Positions 56,425-64,000 of a DNA stretch of 64,000 nucleotides are shown here, in pieces. Both the position numbers and the translations under genes were made by a program. Below the pieces are notes generated by a model, which worked only from the letters and a program-made list of their open reading frames with translations, ran no database searches and was not told the origin of the DNA. The number at the start of each line of letters is the position of its first letter. Within the stretch, counting starts at the first letter, position 1. Source of the DNA: Microbacterium luteum (GTDB lineage: Bacteria > Actinomycetota > Actinomycetes > Actinomycetales > Microbacteriaceae); assembly GCF_015277875.1 (NCBI RefSeq), contig NZ_CP063814.1, forward strand, positions 1,674,001 to 1,738,000, read 5' to 3'.

Positions 56425-56885
56425 CCGCGTTCTTCGTCGCCGGCACACCGGTGCAGCAGGGCTCCAAGACCGCCTACGTTGTCGGCAAGCGTGCGGTGCT
56501 CACGGACAGCAACAAGGCGCAGCTGAAGCCGTGGCGCTCCGAGGTCGCCCGTGTGGCTGAAGCGACCTGGTGGAGCCTCAACCGGCTTGAGGGGCCTGTC
56601 CAGGTGTCGGCCGTGTTCGTCATGCCGCGAGGCACCACGGTGAAGCGCGAGCTGCCGTCGGTCGCCCCCGACATCGACAAGCTCGTCCGCGCTCTGCTCG
56701 ACGGCGTCACCGACGCCGGGAATGTCTGGCGAGATGACGCGCAGGTCGTGCGTCTCGTCGTCGACGAGGTCTACGGCGTGGCCCCCGGCGTGCATGTCGA
56801 CATCACCCCAACCTCACGCGTCGCGATGGTCGCGGCGCTCACCGAGAACGCGGCCACGGCCGCCACGAAAGGAATCGCATCATGA
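56421..56885 (+). CDS. rusA: RusA-family Holliday junction resolvase
   Basis: 154 residues. The acidic metal site PDIDKLVRALLDGVTDA with later WRDDAQVV is the RusA signature. It cuts four-way junctions arising in phage replication/recombination. Overlaps by ATGA on both sides. Confidence 0.9.
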   Translation: MTAFFVAGTPVQQGSKTAYVVGKRAVLTDSNKAQLKPWRSEVARVAEATWWSLNRLEGPVQVSAVFVMPRGTTVKRELPSVAPDIDKLVRALLDGVTDAGNVWRDDAQVVRLVVDEVYGVAPGVHVDITPTSRVAMVAALTENAATAATKGIAS

Positions 56886-57187
56886 CCGAGATCAAGCCCA
56901 CCGCGTTCAAGCGGGGCGTCCCCGCCGAACAGGCCAACGGCCTCTACGGCATCGAGGACGAACTGATCGACCTGGCCGCCGGCGAGCAGATCGTCGCCGT
57001 TGTCACCTTGACCGTCGAGGAGGTCATGGAGAAGCGCAACGCCGGTGAGGTGTGGCCGGTGGTGGGGTTCACCCACATCGAGCCGCTTCACCATCCGGAC
57101 GCGATCACCGCGGCGCTGAAGCTGCGTGACGAGGCGTACAAGAAGCGCACCGGTCAGGATGAGCTCGACATCCCCGAGGACGACTGA
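56882..57187 (+). CDS. Prophage protein of unknown function
   Basis: 101 residues, acidic, no helix long enough to span a membrane. Contains LTVEEVMEKRNAGEVWPVVG and ends in ELDIPEDD. No family recognised. Its stop shares a base with the next start. Coupled to rusA, so a replication/recombination accessory role is possible. Confidence 0.65.
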   Translation: MTEIKPTAFKRGVPAEQANGLYGIEDELIDLAAGEQIVAVVTLTVEEVMEKRNAGEVWPVVGFTHIEPLHHPDAITAALKLRDEAYKKRTGQDELDIPEDD

Positions 57188-57570
57188 TGTCCGCGCCGGC
57201 AGCGCTCTCGCCCGAGCATCTCGAACAGCTGCAGGCGGACCACGGCCTGACCGAGGCGGCATCCGAGTCGAAAGCCTGGGACGCCTGGGGCCGGCACCGG
57301 TTTGGCGTGTCGTGGCGGCAGGGGTTCCGCACCGCATGGTGGGCCGCCGTGAGGTGGGTGCTCGAGCAGCAGATGCAGATCGACGAGCTCACCGAAGGGC
57401 AGATGCTCGCCGAGCTCCGTAAGGGCCCCGCCTCCATCTACTGGCCGATCAAGGCCGACGACCCGCGGTTCTACGCCGACTGCCCTCGCTGCCGGCGTCC
57501 GGTGCTGATCGACGCGCGCGGTCTCTGCGACACGTGCGCCTACGAGTTCGAGGAAGACAGGAGCCTCTGA
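57187..57570 (+). CDS. Prophage protein with C-terminal zinc ribbon
   Basis: 127 residues. Four cysteines in CPRCRRPVLIDARGLCDTCA form a zinc ribbon at about residues 98-117. The N-terminal part is helical with several Trp. Function unknown. The next gene begins on its stop codon (TGATG). Confidence 0.65.
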   Translation: MSAPAALSPEHLEQLQADHGLTEAASESKAWDAWGRHRFGVSWRQGFRTAWWAAVRWVLEQQMQIDELTEGQMLAELRKGPASIYWPIKADDPRFYADCPRCRRPVLIDARGLCDTCAYEFEEDRSL

Positions 57571-58619
57571 TGGCCATCACCACACGCAAGCCCACCGGTG
57601 TTCCACCCTGGCCGATCATGCTACTCGCGGGCCGCGAGAAGGCAGGGAAGACCTGGGCGGCGTTGTCCGCGTCGGGATCACCGCTGGTCGGTCGAACGCT
57701 GTACGTCGGTCTGGGCGAGGATGACCCGGACGAGTATGGCCTGATCCCTGGTGCGGAGTTCGAGATCGTCGTCCACGACGGCACGTTCGAGGGGTTCCTC
57801 GGCGCGGTCCGCGATGCGGTAGCGGAGCCGCCGGTCGGGGGCCTGCCGACGCTGATCGTCGTGGACTCGATGACGCGTCTGTGGAACCTGATCCAGGACA
57901 ACATGCAGGCGATCGCGAACCGTCGCGCGAAGGGCCGGAAGACCGCGTCGGGGGACTACACGATCTCGACGGATCTGTGGAACGTCGCCGCCGGGCAGTG
58001 GCAGGACGTGATGGATGCGCTGCGGATGCATCAGGGTCCGGTGATCCTCACGGCACGTCTGGACTCGGTCGCGGTGATGGAGAACGGCACGCCGACCGCT
58101 CAGAAGGAATGGAAGGTGCAGGCCCACAAGACGCTCGTGTTCGACGCTTCGGTCGTTGTCGAGATGCGAGAGCGGGGCAGCTTCCTGATCACCGGACTCC
58201 GCTCGGTGCGGATCGCGCTCGAGAAGCCGAAGCAGTACCCGGACTTCACGGTCGAGAAGCTCTGGGGAGACCTGGGCCTCGCTGAGGGCACGGGGAAGCG
58301 TGAGCACGCCGCGGTCGTCGCCGACAAGTCGGGACCCGAGCCCGGACAGCCGACGAAGCAAGATCGCGTGAACGCAGCTGTCGCGGCGGTGCAGAAGGCG
58401 TCGACGCCGGAGAAGCTCGACGAGATCGAGGAGCACGCGAAGAAGCTCGGCATCGACGGTATCGAGCCGCTGAAGGGAGCGCTCGCTGCGAGGCGCGCTG
58501 ATCTGGGCGCATCCTCTGGCGACGCTTGGGCGCCATCAGGGCCGGTGTACGTCGACTCGAACGGTGACGCGCACGACGGGACGGTAGACCAGTGGCCTGT
58601 CGCTGAGGTGAAGCCGTGA
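57570..58619 (+). CDS. RecA/Sak4-like P-loop ATPase of the prophage
   Basis: 349 residues. Walker A in LLAGREKAGKTWAAL, Walker B in PTLIVVDSMTRLW. The size and operon position fit the phage Sak4/RecA-like single-strand annealing or recombination proteins that work with SSB. A charged helical region (PEKLDEIEEHAKKLG) near the C-terminus may bind a partner. The ATG at 57570 overlaps the preceding stop; upstream frame is rejected. Confidence 0.75.
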   Translation: MAITTRKPTGVPPWPIMLLAGREKAGKTWAALSASGSPLVGRTLYVGLGEDDPDEYGLIPGAEFEIVVHDGTFEGFLGAVRDAVAEPPVGGLPTLIVVDSMTRLWNLIQDNMQAIANRRAKGRKTASGDYTISTDLWNVAAGQWQDVMDALRMHQGPVILTARLDSVAVMENGTPTAQKEWKVQAHKTLVFDASVVVEMRERGSFLITGLRSVRIALEKPKQYPDFTVEKLWGDLGLAEGTGKREHAAVVADKSGPEPGQPTKQDRVNAAVAAVQKASTPEKLDEIEEHAKKLGIDGIEPLKGALAARRADLGASSGDAWAPSGPVYVDSNGDAHDGTVDQWPVAEVKP

Positions 58620-58915
58620 TCGCCGTTGATGCCCCGCTGGTGCGGGACCGTGACGGCGCGATCCTCGGCATCGACTTCCGCCGCACCGAGCTGTCGCCGA
58701 TTCAGGTGCCCGGTGTGATCGAGGCGAAGCAGGTGATGCTCGGCGACGAGATCCGTGCGCACGACGTCGAGGGTGTCGTCTACACCAAGCGCTCGCACGG
58801 CACAGATGGAACCGTGTACCTCGGAGTGACGACGGCGGATGGTGCGGAGATCCTGCTCGAGCTGCGCAGCAGTGAGCGTGTGCACGTGACGGCCGTTGGA
58901 GCGTTCGACCGATGA
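58616..58915 (+). CDS. Prophage protein of unknown function, beta-rich
   Basis: 99 residues. Alternating hydrophobic pattern (GVVYTKRSHGTDGTVYLGV) suggests a small beta fold. Overlaps both neighbours by ATGA-type junctions. No family recognised. Confidence 0.6.
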   Translation: MIAVDAPLVRDRDGAILGIDFRRTELSPIQVPGVIEAKQVMLGDEIRAHDVEGVVYTKRSHGTDGTVYLGVTTADGAEILLELRSSERVHVTAVGAFDR

Positions 58916-59382
58916 GCACTCCCGCTGAGGTACTGCGCGACCTGATCGGCCTGGAGGTGGATCCGGAAGACGCGCTGCACAAGAAGCTCGCCGAGACGGT
59001 CTATCGACTCGGCCCGGGCGCGACGTACGGGCAGCGGATCGTGTCGCTCCGCTTCGACTTCGTGTGGGAGCTCCGCGACGCCGGGAAGGTGTACGGCACC
59101 GCGAAGGCCGACTACGAGAACGCTGTGGCGGTGAAGGTCGTCGAGCTCACGGAGAAGGCTGAACTCGATGGCAAGAAGATCTCGCTCGGGTTGGCCCAGG
59201 CGATGGCGGAGAGGGACGCGTACGAGCTGAAGCTGACCTACCTGGTGGCGGAGCAGCGGGAGCGTGCCATGCGGAAGTTCCTCGACGCGCTCGACGCCGC
59301 GCTCGACAACCACCGCACGGATCGCGCCGACTCGCGCGCCGGGGACCGGGCGCACGCGCAGGGCTACGGCGGGGGTGCGTGA
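58912..59382 (+). CDS. Prophage protein of unknown function, helical
   Basis: 156 residues, mainly helical and charged, with a likely coiled coil around ERDAYELKLTYLVAEQRERA (about residues 101-120) and a Gly/Ala-rich end. No family recognised. It precedes the HNH gene with a one-base overlap. Confidence 0.6.
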   Translation: MSTPAEVLRDLIGLEVDPEDALHKKLAETVYRLGPGATYGQRIVSLRFDFVWELRDAGKVYGTAKADYENAVAVKVVELTEKAELDGKKISLGLAQAMAERDAYELKLTYLVAEQRERAMRKFLDALDAALDNHRTDRADSRAGDRAHAQGYGGGA

Positions 59383-59792
59383 TGGGCGCCGGAGATTTCA
59401 CCGCGGCGACGGTGCGGCTCGTGTTCTTCGCTCGCGACTGCGAGCAGTGCTTCCGGTGTCGCCGCCCGCTGCGGTGGGAGGACCGGGGGATCGGGTGGTC
59501 GGCGCACCACCGTAAGCCGCGCGGGGCTGGTGGCGTGTTCGGCGCTGCGGCAGAAGCGGTCGCGTCGCCGGCGAACTGCCTGGTCCTGTGCGGGTCGGGC
59601 ACGACGGGATGCCACGGGTGGGTCGAGAAGAACAGGCGTGTCTCGGTCGAGATGGGACTGCTGATCTCGCGGCTTGGCGTCGGCGACGAGTTCGAGCCGG
59701 CTCGGGTTCGGGTGCAGCGAGAAGACGAGACGTGGTGGCTGCTGACAGCTGGCGGCCGAGCAGTGGAAGTGGAGGCCAAGACATGGGCGTAG
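59382..59792 (+). CDS. HNH endonuclease-like protein of the prophage
   Basis: 136 residues. CFRCRRPLRW and HHRKPRGAGG followed by NCLVLCGSGTTGCHGW give the zinc cysteines and the HNH core (HH...N...H). May be a replication-associated nuclease or a homing endonuclease. ATG at 59382 shares a base with the preceding stop. Confidence 0.8.
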   Translation: MGAGDFTAATVRLVFFARDCEQCFRCRRPLRWEDRGIGWSAHHRKPRGAGGVFGAAAEAVASPANCLVLCGSGTTGCHGWVEKNRRVSVEMGLLISRLGVGDEFEPARVRVQREDETWWLLTAGGRAVEVEAKTWA

Positions 59793-60583
59793 CAGGTGGC
59801 GTGCCGGTCGCTGAGGCGACGGCGAAGGACTTCATGCAGGTCCGCGCAGCGCTCGTGCGTCGCCTTGGAGGCGCGAACGAGGCGCTGGTGTGGACTCGCA
59901 TCGATTGGCGGGCGGACTCCGCGCGGGTTGCGCATCAGACGGAGGACGGCACCCACTGGTGGGCGGCATCGCATCGCGAGATCGCTGAGGAAACCGGGCT
60001 GTCGCCCGACCAGGTCGCGCGAGCGATCAAGAAGCTCGTCGAGCGTGGATTCCTCCGCGAGGACAAGCATCACGGGTTCGACCGTCGTGGGAGTTACTCG
60101 CCGATCTACGCCCATTCCGCGGATTCGCCAAATGGCGAAATCGCCGCTTCCATTCCGCGCGATCGCCAGATGCATTCCGCGGATTCGCCAGATGTACCTC
60201 TTATAGAGACATCAGATACAGGAGACACCCCTGTAGTCCCCAAGGGGGACGACGTCGACGAGGTGCTCGGTGTGATCTGGCATCTCTGGCCGACTCCTCG
60301 GCGGGGTACGACGAAGGTCGCTAGGGCGAAGCTCGCGGCCGCGCGGAAAGCAGTGCCGCTCCCGATCGTCCTCGAGGCAGTGCGGCGCGATGTCGCGGTG
60401 TGGCGGTCATGGCCGCCACAGGACGTGCAGTACATCCCGCTGTTGACCACGTGGCTGAATCAGGGGCGGTGGGAGCCGCAGGCAGCAGCACAACCGCGTC
60501 AGGGGCGGGTCTCCACTGTCGACGCTGGGCGCGCTGCTGACGCGATCCTCGCGCAGCACGAGCGTCGGTCGGTGTCCGCGTGA
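59783..60583 (+). CDS. Prophage replication initiator with winged-helix domain, carries an internal origin-like repeat array
   Basis: 266 residues. A winged helix at about residues 60-110 (HREIAEETGLSPDQVARAIK and RGFLREDKHHGFDRRG) is typical for phage replication proteins of the lambda O/DnaD type. The middle is low-complexity and repeats HSADSP twice, coded by three 22-bp DNA repeats; the C-terminal 100 residues (VIWHLWPTPRRGTTKV) are probably the protein-interaction part. Next to a DnaB-type helicase gene. ATG at 59783; GTG at 59801 possible. Confidence 0.75.
   Translation: MGVAGGVPVAEATAKDFMQVRAALVRRLGGANEALVWTRIDWRADSARVAHQTEDGTHWWAASHREIAEETGLSPDQVARAIKKLVERGFLREDKHHGFDRRGSYSPIYAHSADSPNGEIAASIPRDRQMHSADSPDVPLIETSDTGDTPVVPKGDDVDEVLGVIWHLWPTPRRGTTKVARAKLAAARKAVPLPIVLEAVRRDVAVWRSWPPQDVQYIPLLTTWLNQGRWEPQAAAQPRQGRVSTVDAGRAADAILAQHERRSVSA
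60113..60194 (+). repeat. Three 22-bp iteron-like direct repeats, candidate prophage replication origin
   Basis: Repeats beginning CATTCCGCG at 60113-60134, 60151-60172 and 60173-60194; copies 2 and 3 abut. Copies 1 and 3 differ at one base; copy 2 is more diverged in the middle. TTCGCCA-AA-TGGCGAA (60124-60139) is a perfect palindrome across copy 1 and the spacer. Less GC-rich DNA with TTATAGAGACATCAGATAC follows (about 60201-60220), a possible unwinding element. Origins inside initiator genes are known in lambdoid phages. Confidence 0.6.
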
Positions 60584-60945
60584 GTCCCCGGGAAGCGAAC
60601 GTGCTGCTGACGCGTGCAGCGCTGATCGACAGTCGCCTGCGTCGTGATCCGGAAGAGCGGGCGCAGATGGCGATCGAGTGGGCAGACGTCCTCGCGTCGG
60701 TGCCGTTGGAGCTCGCGATCGAGGCGATGCGCGAGCACTACCGGGAACAGACTCGGTCCATCATGCCCGCGGACATCGTGGCCCTGGTCGCGGACATGCC
60801 TGCGGCTGGTCACGAGCATCCGGTGGACGCCCGCGAATGGCTCGGCGCACGAGGTGTAGACCCCGTCGAGTTCCAGGCCCGCATAGAGGCGGGGGAGCGT
60901 CCGACGCGTGTGCTGCGTGAGCTGGGATCGGGGATGGGCTCGTGA
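60580..60945 (+). CDS. Small prophage protein, possible helicase loader
   Basis: 121 residues, helical. The segment AMREHYREQTRSIMPADIVA resembles the HY...PxPADI motif of G40P-inhibitor/helicase loader proteins found between initiator and helicase genes. The gene sits exactly in that position. Overlaps both neighbours by ATGA-type junctions. The assignment is tentative. Confidence 0.65.
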   Translation: MSPREANVLLTRAALIDSRLRRDPEERAQMAIEWADVLASVPLELAIEAMREHYREQTRSIMPADIVALVADMPAAGHEHPVDAREWLGARGVDPVEFQARIEAGERPTRVLRELGSGMGS

Positions 60946-62282
60946 CCGAAGTGACGTTGCCGTACGACCGGACCGCGGAGCAGTCGGTGCTCGGCGCGGT
61001 GATGCTGTCGCCGGACGTGCTGGACGATGTGATGTCGATCGTCGAGCCGGGCGACATGCACGACCCGAGGCACGAGACGATATACGCCGCGGTGCGGCGC
61101 CTGCACGAGCGGAACGCGCCCACCGATGTCGTCGCGGCGACAGACGAGCTCCTCGCAGCCGGGGAGCTGAACGGGCAGCTGGACGCCGCCTATCTCCACG
61201 AGCTGACATCGGTCGTCCCGACCGCGGCGAACGGCGCCTACTACGCCAGCATCGTTCACGAGCACGCGATCCGCCGGCGTCTCCTGGACGCGGCGACCGC
61301 GATCGCGCAGATCGCAGCGAACACCGGCATCGAAGCTCTCGACGCGGTCGAGATCTCGCGGGAGAAGGTCGACGGTGTCGGCGCGAACACGGCCCCCGCG
61401 ATCGAGCAGTTCGGTGGCGCGGCGTTCGACTCGTTCGTGAAGGGTCTCGACGAGAAGCCCCGCTACATCCCCACCCCGTGGTGGGACATCAACAACCACC
61501 TCGGCGGGCTCCGTGCCGGCGGGCTCTATGTCGTCGGCGCGCGGCCGGGACAGGGCAAGTCGATCATTGGCCTGCAGACGGCGCTGCGGCTCGCGAAGGA
61601 GGGACCGGTCGCGTTCTGCTCGCTCGAGATGTCCCGCGACGACCTGATGGCGCGGCTCGTGTCCCAGCTCGCGCAGGTGTCGCTGCATTCGCTGGTGAAT
61701 CACGAGGTGTCGAAGTCGGGGTGGCAGAACATCGCGATGGTCCGCCAGCAGATCCAGCAGCTGCCTCTGTTCGTGTCGACCTCCGATGAGGTGTCGACGA
61801 TCACGCAGGTGCGCGCGTTCGCTCGGTCTGTAGCGCGTCGTGCTCCGAAGGGTCAGCGGCTCGCTGGTGTCGTCGTCGACTACCTGCAGCTGCTCACGTC
61901 GGGGGAGCGGGTCGAGTCCCGGCAGGTGGAGGTCGCGAGCTTCTCGCGGGCGCTGAAGCTGCTCGCGCAGTCACTCGGCGTGCCGGTGATCGCCCTTTCG
62001 CAGCTGAACCGTGGGTCGACGACGCGACGGTCGAACCGGCCGACGCTGGCGGACCTGCGTGAGTCGGGCGCCATCGAGCAGGACGCCGACGCGGTCCTCC
62101 TGCTTCACCGCGACGAGAAGAACTCCCCGAACCGGCTCGACGTGGATATCGCGAAGAACCGGCAGGGGCAGCAGGGGCGCGTGTCGCTGCAGTGGGAGGG
62201 CACGTTCTCCCGCGTGGTGTCGCGCGCATGGTCACCGGCGAGCTTGCTCGACGACAACGAAGGGAACAGGACATGGCAGTGA
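60942..62282 (+). CDS. DnaB-type replicative helicase of the prophage
   Basis: 446 residues. N-terminal helical domain (PYDRTAEQSVLGAVMLSPDV), RecA-like core with Walker A VVGARPGQGKSIIGLQTAL, VVVDYLQLL, SQLNRGSTTRRSNRPTLADL and RESGAIEQDADAV, in DnaB order. It unwinds the replication fork; phage copies replace or load alongside the host helicase. The ssb gene starts inside its last codons. Confidence 0.95.
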   Translation: MTEVTLPYDRTAEQSVLGAVMLSPDVLDDVMSIVEPGDMHDPRHETIYAAVRRLHERNAPTDVVAATDELLAAGELNGQLDAAYLHELTSVVPTAANGAYYASIVHEHAIRRRLLDAATAIAQIAANTGIEALDAVEISREKVDGVGANTAPAIEQFGGAAFDSFVKGLDEKPRYIPTPWWDINNHLGGLRAGGLYVVGARPGQGKSIIGLQTALRLAKEGPVAFCSLEMSRDDLMARLVSQLAQVSLHSLVNHEVSKSGWQNIAMVRQQIQQLPLFVSTSDEVSTITQVRAFARSVARRAPKGQRLAGVVVDYLQLLTSGERVESRQVEVASFSRALKLLAQSLGVPVIALSQLNRGSTTRRSNRPTLADLRESGAIEQDADAVLLLHRDEKNSPNRLDVDIAKNRQGQQGRVSLQWEGTFSRVVSRAWSPASLLDDNEGNRTWQ

Positions 62283-62647
62283 AGACGATCGTTGGGCGCC
62301 TCGGTGGTGTGCCGGAGGTGCGCGCGGCGGGTGGGAAGCACGTCGCGTCGTTCAGCGTCGCGGAGACGAAGCGTCGCTTCAACCGCGAGACGAACCAGTG
62401 GGAGGACGAGTTCACGATCTGGCATGACGTGGAGTCGTGGCAGGCGGCGGACGTCCTGGGGCAGCTGCAGAAGGGCACCCTCGTGATCGTCGAGGGGGAG
62501 GAGCGGGACGCTTCGTACGAGAACCGTGAGGGCCAGCGGGTGCGGAAGATCGTGATTCGCGCGCGCACGGTCGGCACGGTCGTGCGCGACGCGCCGGCAC
62601 AGCAGCCTTCGGGCTGGTCGGGGTCGGACAACGGGGCGCCGTTCTGA
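62273..62647 (+). CDS. ssb: Single-stranded DNA-binding protein of the prophage
   Basis: 124 residues. OB fold with VGRLGGVPEVR, WHDVESWQAADVLGQLQKGT and YENREGQRVRKIVIRA. The C-terminus SGSDNGAPF lacks the fully acidic DDDIPF tip but ends in a related aPF, so partner binding may be weaker or specific. AGGGAACAGG precedes the ATG inside dnaB. Confidence 0.9.
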   Translation: MAVKTIVGRLGGVPEVRAAGGKHVASFSVAETKRRFNRETNQWEDEFTIWHDVESWQAADVLGQLQKGTLVIVEGEERDASYENREGQRVRKIVIRARTVGTVVRDAPAQQPSGWSGSDNGAPF

Positions 62648-62865
62648 TGGCCGCGGGACGCCGAACACAGGTCCAAGCGATCGACGAGCTGACTGAGCAG
62701 CTTCGGGTCGCGAACACGCTGCAGGCCCTCGCGCTGGGTCCGTCGGCGTGGGAGCACGACACATCAACGCGAGCGACGACGCCGACGGCGGTTGCTCGTC
62801 TTCATCAGCGGAACGCGTTGCGCGCGGAGGTGCGCGCGGCGCTGGGCATCAAGGAGGAGTCATGA
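62647..62865 (+). CDS. Small prophage protein of unknown function
   Basis: 72 residues, mostly helical with an Arg-rich start (AAGRRTQVQAIDELTEQL) and a conserved-looking ALGPSAWEHD. No family recognised. ATG shares a base with the ssb stop; the next ATG overlaps its stop. Confidence 0.6.
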   Translation: MAAGRRTQVQAIDELTEQLRVANTLQALALGPSAWEHDTSTRATTPTAVARLHQRNALRAEVRAALGIKEES

Positions 62866-63230
62866 GCATCCAGGCTGAGATCACCGTGACGGTCGCCGAG
62901 GTGGAGGTGACCGACGACTACCGCGTAGGGCTCTCAACGATCGAGCTGGCCACCACCTACACCCCAGACGAGGCGCTGCAGCTCGCCGAGGAGCTGGTCG
63001 CCGCGGCCGAGGAAGCACGCACGGCCGCGGGCATGGACCTCGCAGAGGTCGCGGTCCCGTCGGAGGTGGTGCACGCCGCGCCCCCGTTCGGTGGCCAGGT
63101 CACGGCGTGTTGCGGGAAGCCGATGCGTTCACTCGACATGCCCGACCGGGTCAGCTACGAGTCGGGCGAGGTCACGTGCTGGGGCAATGCGTCTCACGGG
63201 TTCGACGTCGACGGGCAGGTGGCGCCGTGA
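62862..63230 (+). CDS. Prophage protein of unknown function
   Basis: 122 residues from an ATG with AAGGAGGAG upstream. Acidic, with a helical centre (PDEALQLAEELVAAAEEART) and a C-terminal pair CCGKPM ... CWGNASHG that could bind a metal. No family recognised. The next GTG overlaps its stop. Confidence 0.6.
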   Translation: MSIQAEITVTVAEVEVTDDYRVGLSTIELATTYTPDEALQLAEELVAAAEEARTAAGMDLAEVAVPSEVVHAAPPFGGQVTACCGKPMRSLDMPDRVSYESGEVTCWGNASHGFDVDGQVAP

Positions 63231-63823
63231 GCACGCCACTGCTGACACCGCTCGAGGAGAGATGGCTCCCCGTGCCGGGCTATGAAGGTCTGTACGAGGT
63301 GAGCGACCTAGGTCGAGTCCGATCGTTGGATCGGGTCGTCATGAACGGTGGTCGAAGGTCCAATCGCACAGGCCGAGTCCTCAGCCCAGGCAGGGTTCCC
63401 GGCGCCAACAACGGGCACCAGTACCCGACAGTTGTACTCAGTCGACGCGGCGAGCACCACACCGCGCGTGTTCACCGTCTGGTAGCCGAGTCGTTCTGCG
63501 AAGGACGTGCGCCAGGACTTGAGGTTCGACACATCGATGGCGACCCGACCAACAACGCAGCGACGAATCTGCGGTGGGGCACGAAGTCTGAGAATCAGCG
63601 CGACACGACCGCGCATGGAACGCACCGCAACGCCCGCAAGACGCACTGCTCTCGAAATCATCCGCTGGAGGCGCCGAACCTTGAGGCGACGAGAGCTTCT
63701 CGAGGATGGCGACTGTGTCTCGCATGCAAGCGGGCACGTGCGCAGTCGGTGGCGACGGGAGTGCCGCTGTCGCAAGAGATGGCAGACGCGCACTACGCGC
63801 GAATCTCGGGGGCGACGTCATGA
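63227..63823 (+). CDS. NUMOD4/HNH endonuclease of the prophage
   Basis: 198 residues from a GTG. N-terminal NUMOD4 motif (EERWLPVPGYEGLYEVSDLG), then an HNH core (HRLVAESFCEG, VRHIDGDPTNNAATNLRWGT). Typical free-standing homing-type endonuclease of phages. The first residues (STPLLTPLEERW) resemble the start of the next gene (TIPVLTPLESAIW), suggesting insertion at that gene's 5' end. Confidence 0.88.
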   Translation: MSTPLLTPLEERWLPVPGYEGLYEVSDLGRVRSLDRVVMNGGRRSNRTGRVLSPGRVPGANNGHQYPTVVLSRRGEHHTARVHRLVAESFCEGRAPGLEVRHIDGDPTNNAATNLRWGTKSENQRDTTAHGTHRNARKTHCSRNHPLEAPNLEATRASRGWRLCLACKRARAQSVATGVPLSQEMADAHYARISGATS

Positions 63824-64000
63824 CGATCCCGGTTCTGACCCCTCTGGAATCTGCCATCTGGGACGAGGACGTGATCACGGACATCGAGGGGCGGGTCGAG
63901 GACGATCTGAACTGTCAGCACGGCGGGTGCACGAACGCAGCCGACCTGCGCGCGGTGATGCGCTGCTGCCGGCGCTACGGCCTCATGTGCACGACGTGCC
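63820..64000 (+). CDS. Prophage cysteine-rich protein, 3' end beyond the window
   Basis: 60 codons visible from an ATG that overlaps the HNH stop. Cysteines in LNCQHGGC, MRCCRRYG and MCTTC suggest a zinc-binding protein. The remainder lies outside the window. Function unknown. Confidence 0.65.
   Translation, partial: MTIPVLTPLESAIWDEDVITDIEGRVEDDLNCQHGGCTNAADLRAVMRCCRRYGLMCTTC

Larger units (their letters stand above)
55331..64000. mobile_element. Prophage, left part (repressor end and early/replication operon)
   Basis: Begins in the 3' half of tRNA-Val and runs beyond the window. It holds a divergent XRE repressor/Cro pair and then sixteen rightward genes, nearly all overlapping by 1-10 bases, typical of phage early operons: RusA, RecA-like ATPase, HNH, initiator, DnaB, SSB. 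No integrase, terminase, capsid, tail or lysis gene lies in the visible 8.7 kb. Completeness and the other end cannot be judged. Confidence 0.88.

Noticed and set aside
60113..60194. Repeat array considered as a CRISPR
   Set aside because: Only three copies, two abutting without spacers, inside a coding gene, and no cas genes in the window.

Overview
The window is high-GC DNA with dense, mostly short-spaced genes, GTG starts, many stop/start overlaps and actinobacterial marker families (DUF3145, DUF1990, an hrcA-dnaJ-rsmE-HIT-phoH-ybeY-CBS-era run, fasR-fabD-fabH-acpP-fabF, homodimeric aceE). Together with an LAxTG-anchored exoprotein this suggests a Microbacteriaceae host, most likely Microbacterium. 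That assignment is inferred from gene content, not from a marker-gene comparison.

Layout of the chromosomal part (1-55298). 1-4167: 3' part of comEC, holA, convergent rpsT, a hydrolase. 4188-8825: a very large secreted, sortase-type nuclease/5'-nucleotidase behind a PHO-box-like repeat. 8894-19916: lepA, DUF1990, hemW, then the CIRCE-controlled hrcA-dnaJ operon running through rsmE, HIT, phoH, ybeY, a CBS-domain membrane protein and era. 19942-23726: a leucine leader peptide and attenuator, leuA, an MTA phosphorylase-family gene and a sugar-nucleotide epimerase. 23730-30784: a two-component system and a compact cluster of GT2, DUF2064, methyltransferase, Moco oxidoreductase and polytopic membrane protein. 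30865-38926: recO, uppS, DsbA-like, glutathione peroxidase, dusB, dgt, dnaG and an orphan ABC ATPase. 38986-47353: tRNA-Asn, a ferric-reductase-like flavoprotein, def, a NIPA/DMT transporter, tRNA-Met, gnd, a GmrSD-like DUF262/DUF1524 protein, an iron-box gene and DUF3145. 47517-55133: the type II fatty-acid operon, its PucR-type regulator and pyruvate dehydrogenase E1.

From tRNA-Val(TAC) at 55299 onward the content changes to phage genes, and the window ends inside this prophage. A leftward XRE repressor ends inside the tRNA gene on its antisense strand. It is divergent from a rightward Cro-like gene, followed by one long rightward early operon of chained start/stop overlaps: RusA, a RecA/Sak4-like ATPase, an HNH endonuclease, a winged-helix initiator carrying iteron-like repeats, a small possible helicase loader, DnaB, SSB and a NUMOD4-HNH gene. 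No integrase, structural or lysis gene is visible. The arrangement is what an integration-dependent immunity switch would look like: attP within the 3' end of the repressor gene, integrase displaced to the far end. This is the most interesting feature of the window.

Another recurring feature is leaderless initiation. At least fourteen genes have a TANNNT-like hexamer 6-7 bases before the start codon, which also helps fix several starts. In two places the stop codon of one gene is itself part of the next gene's -10 box.
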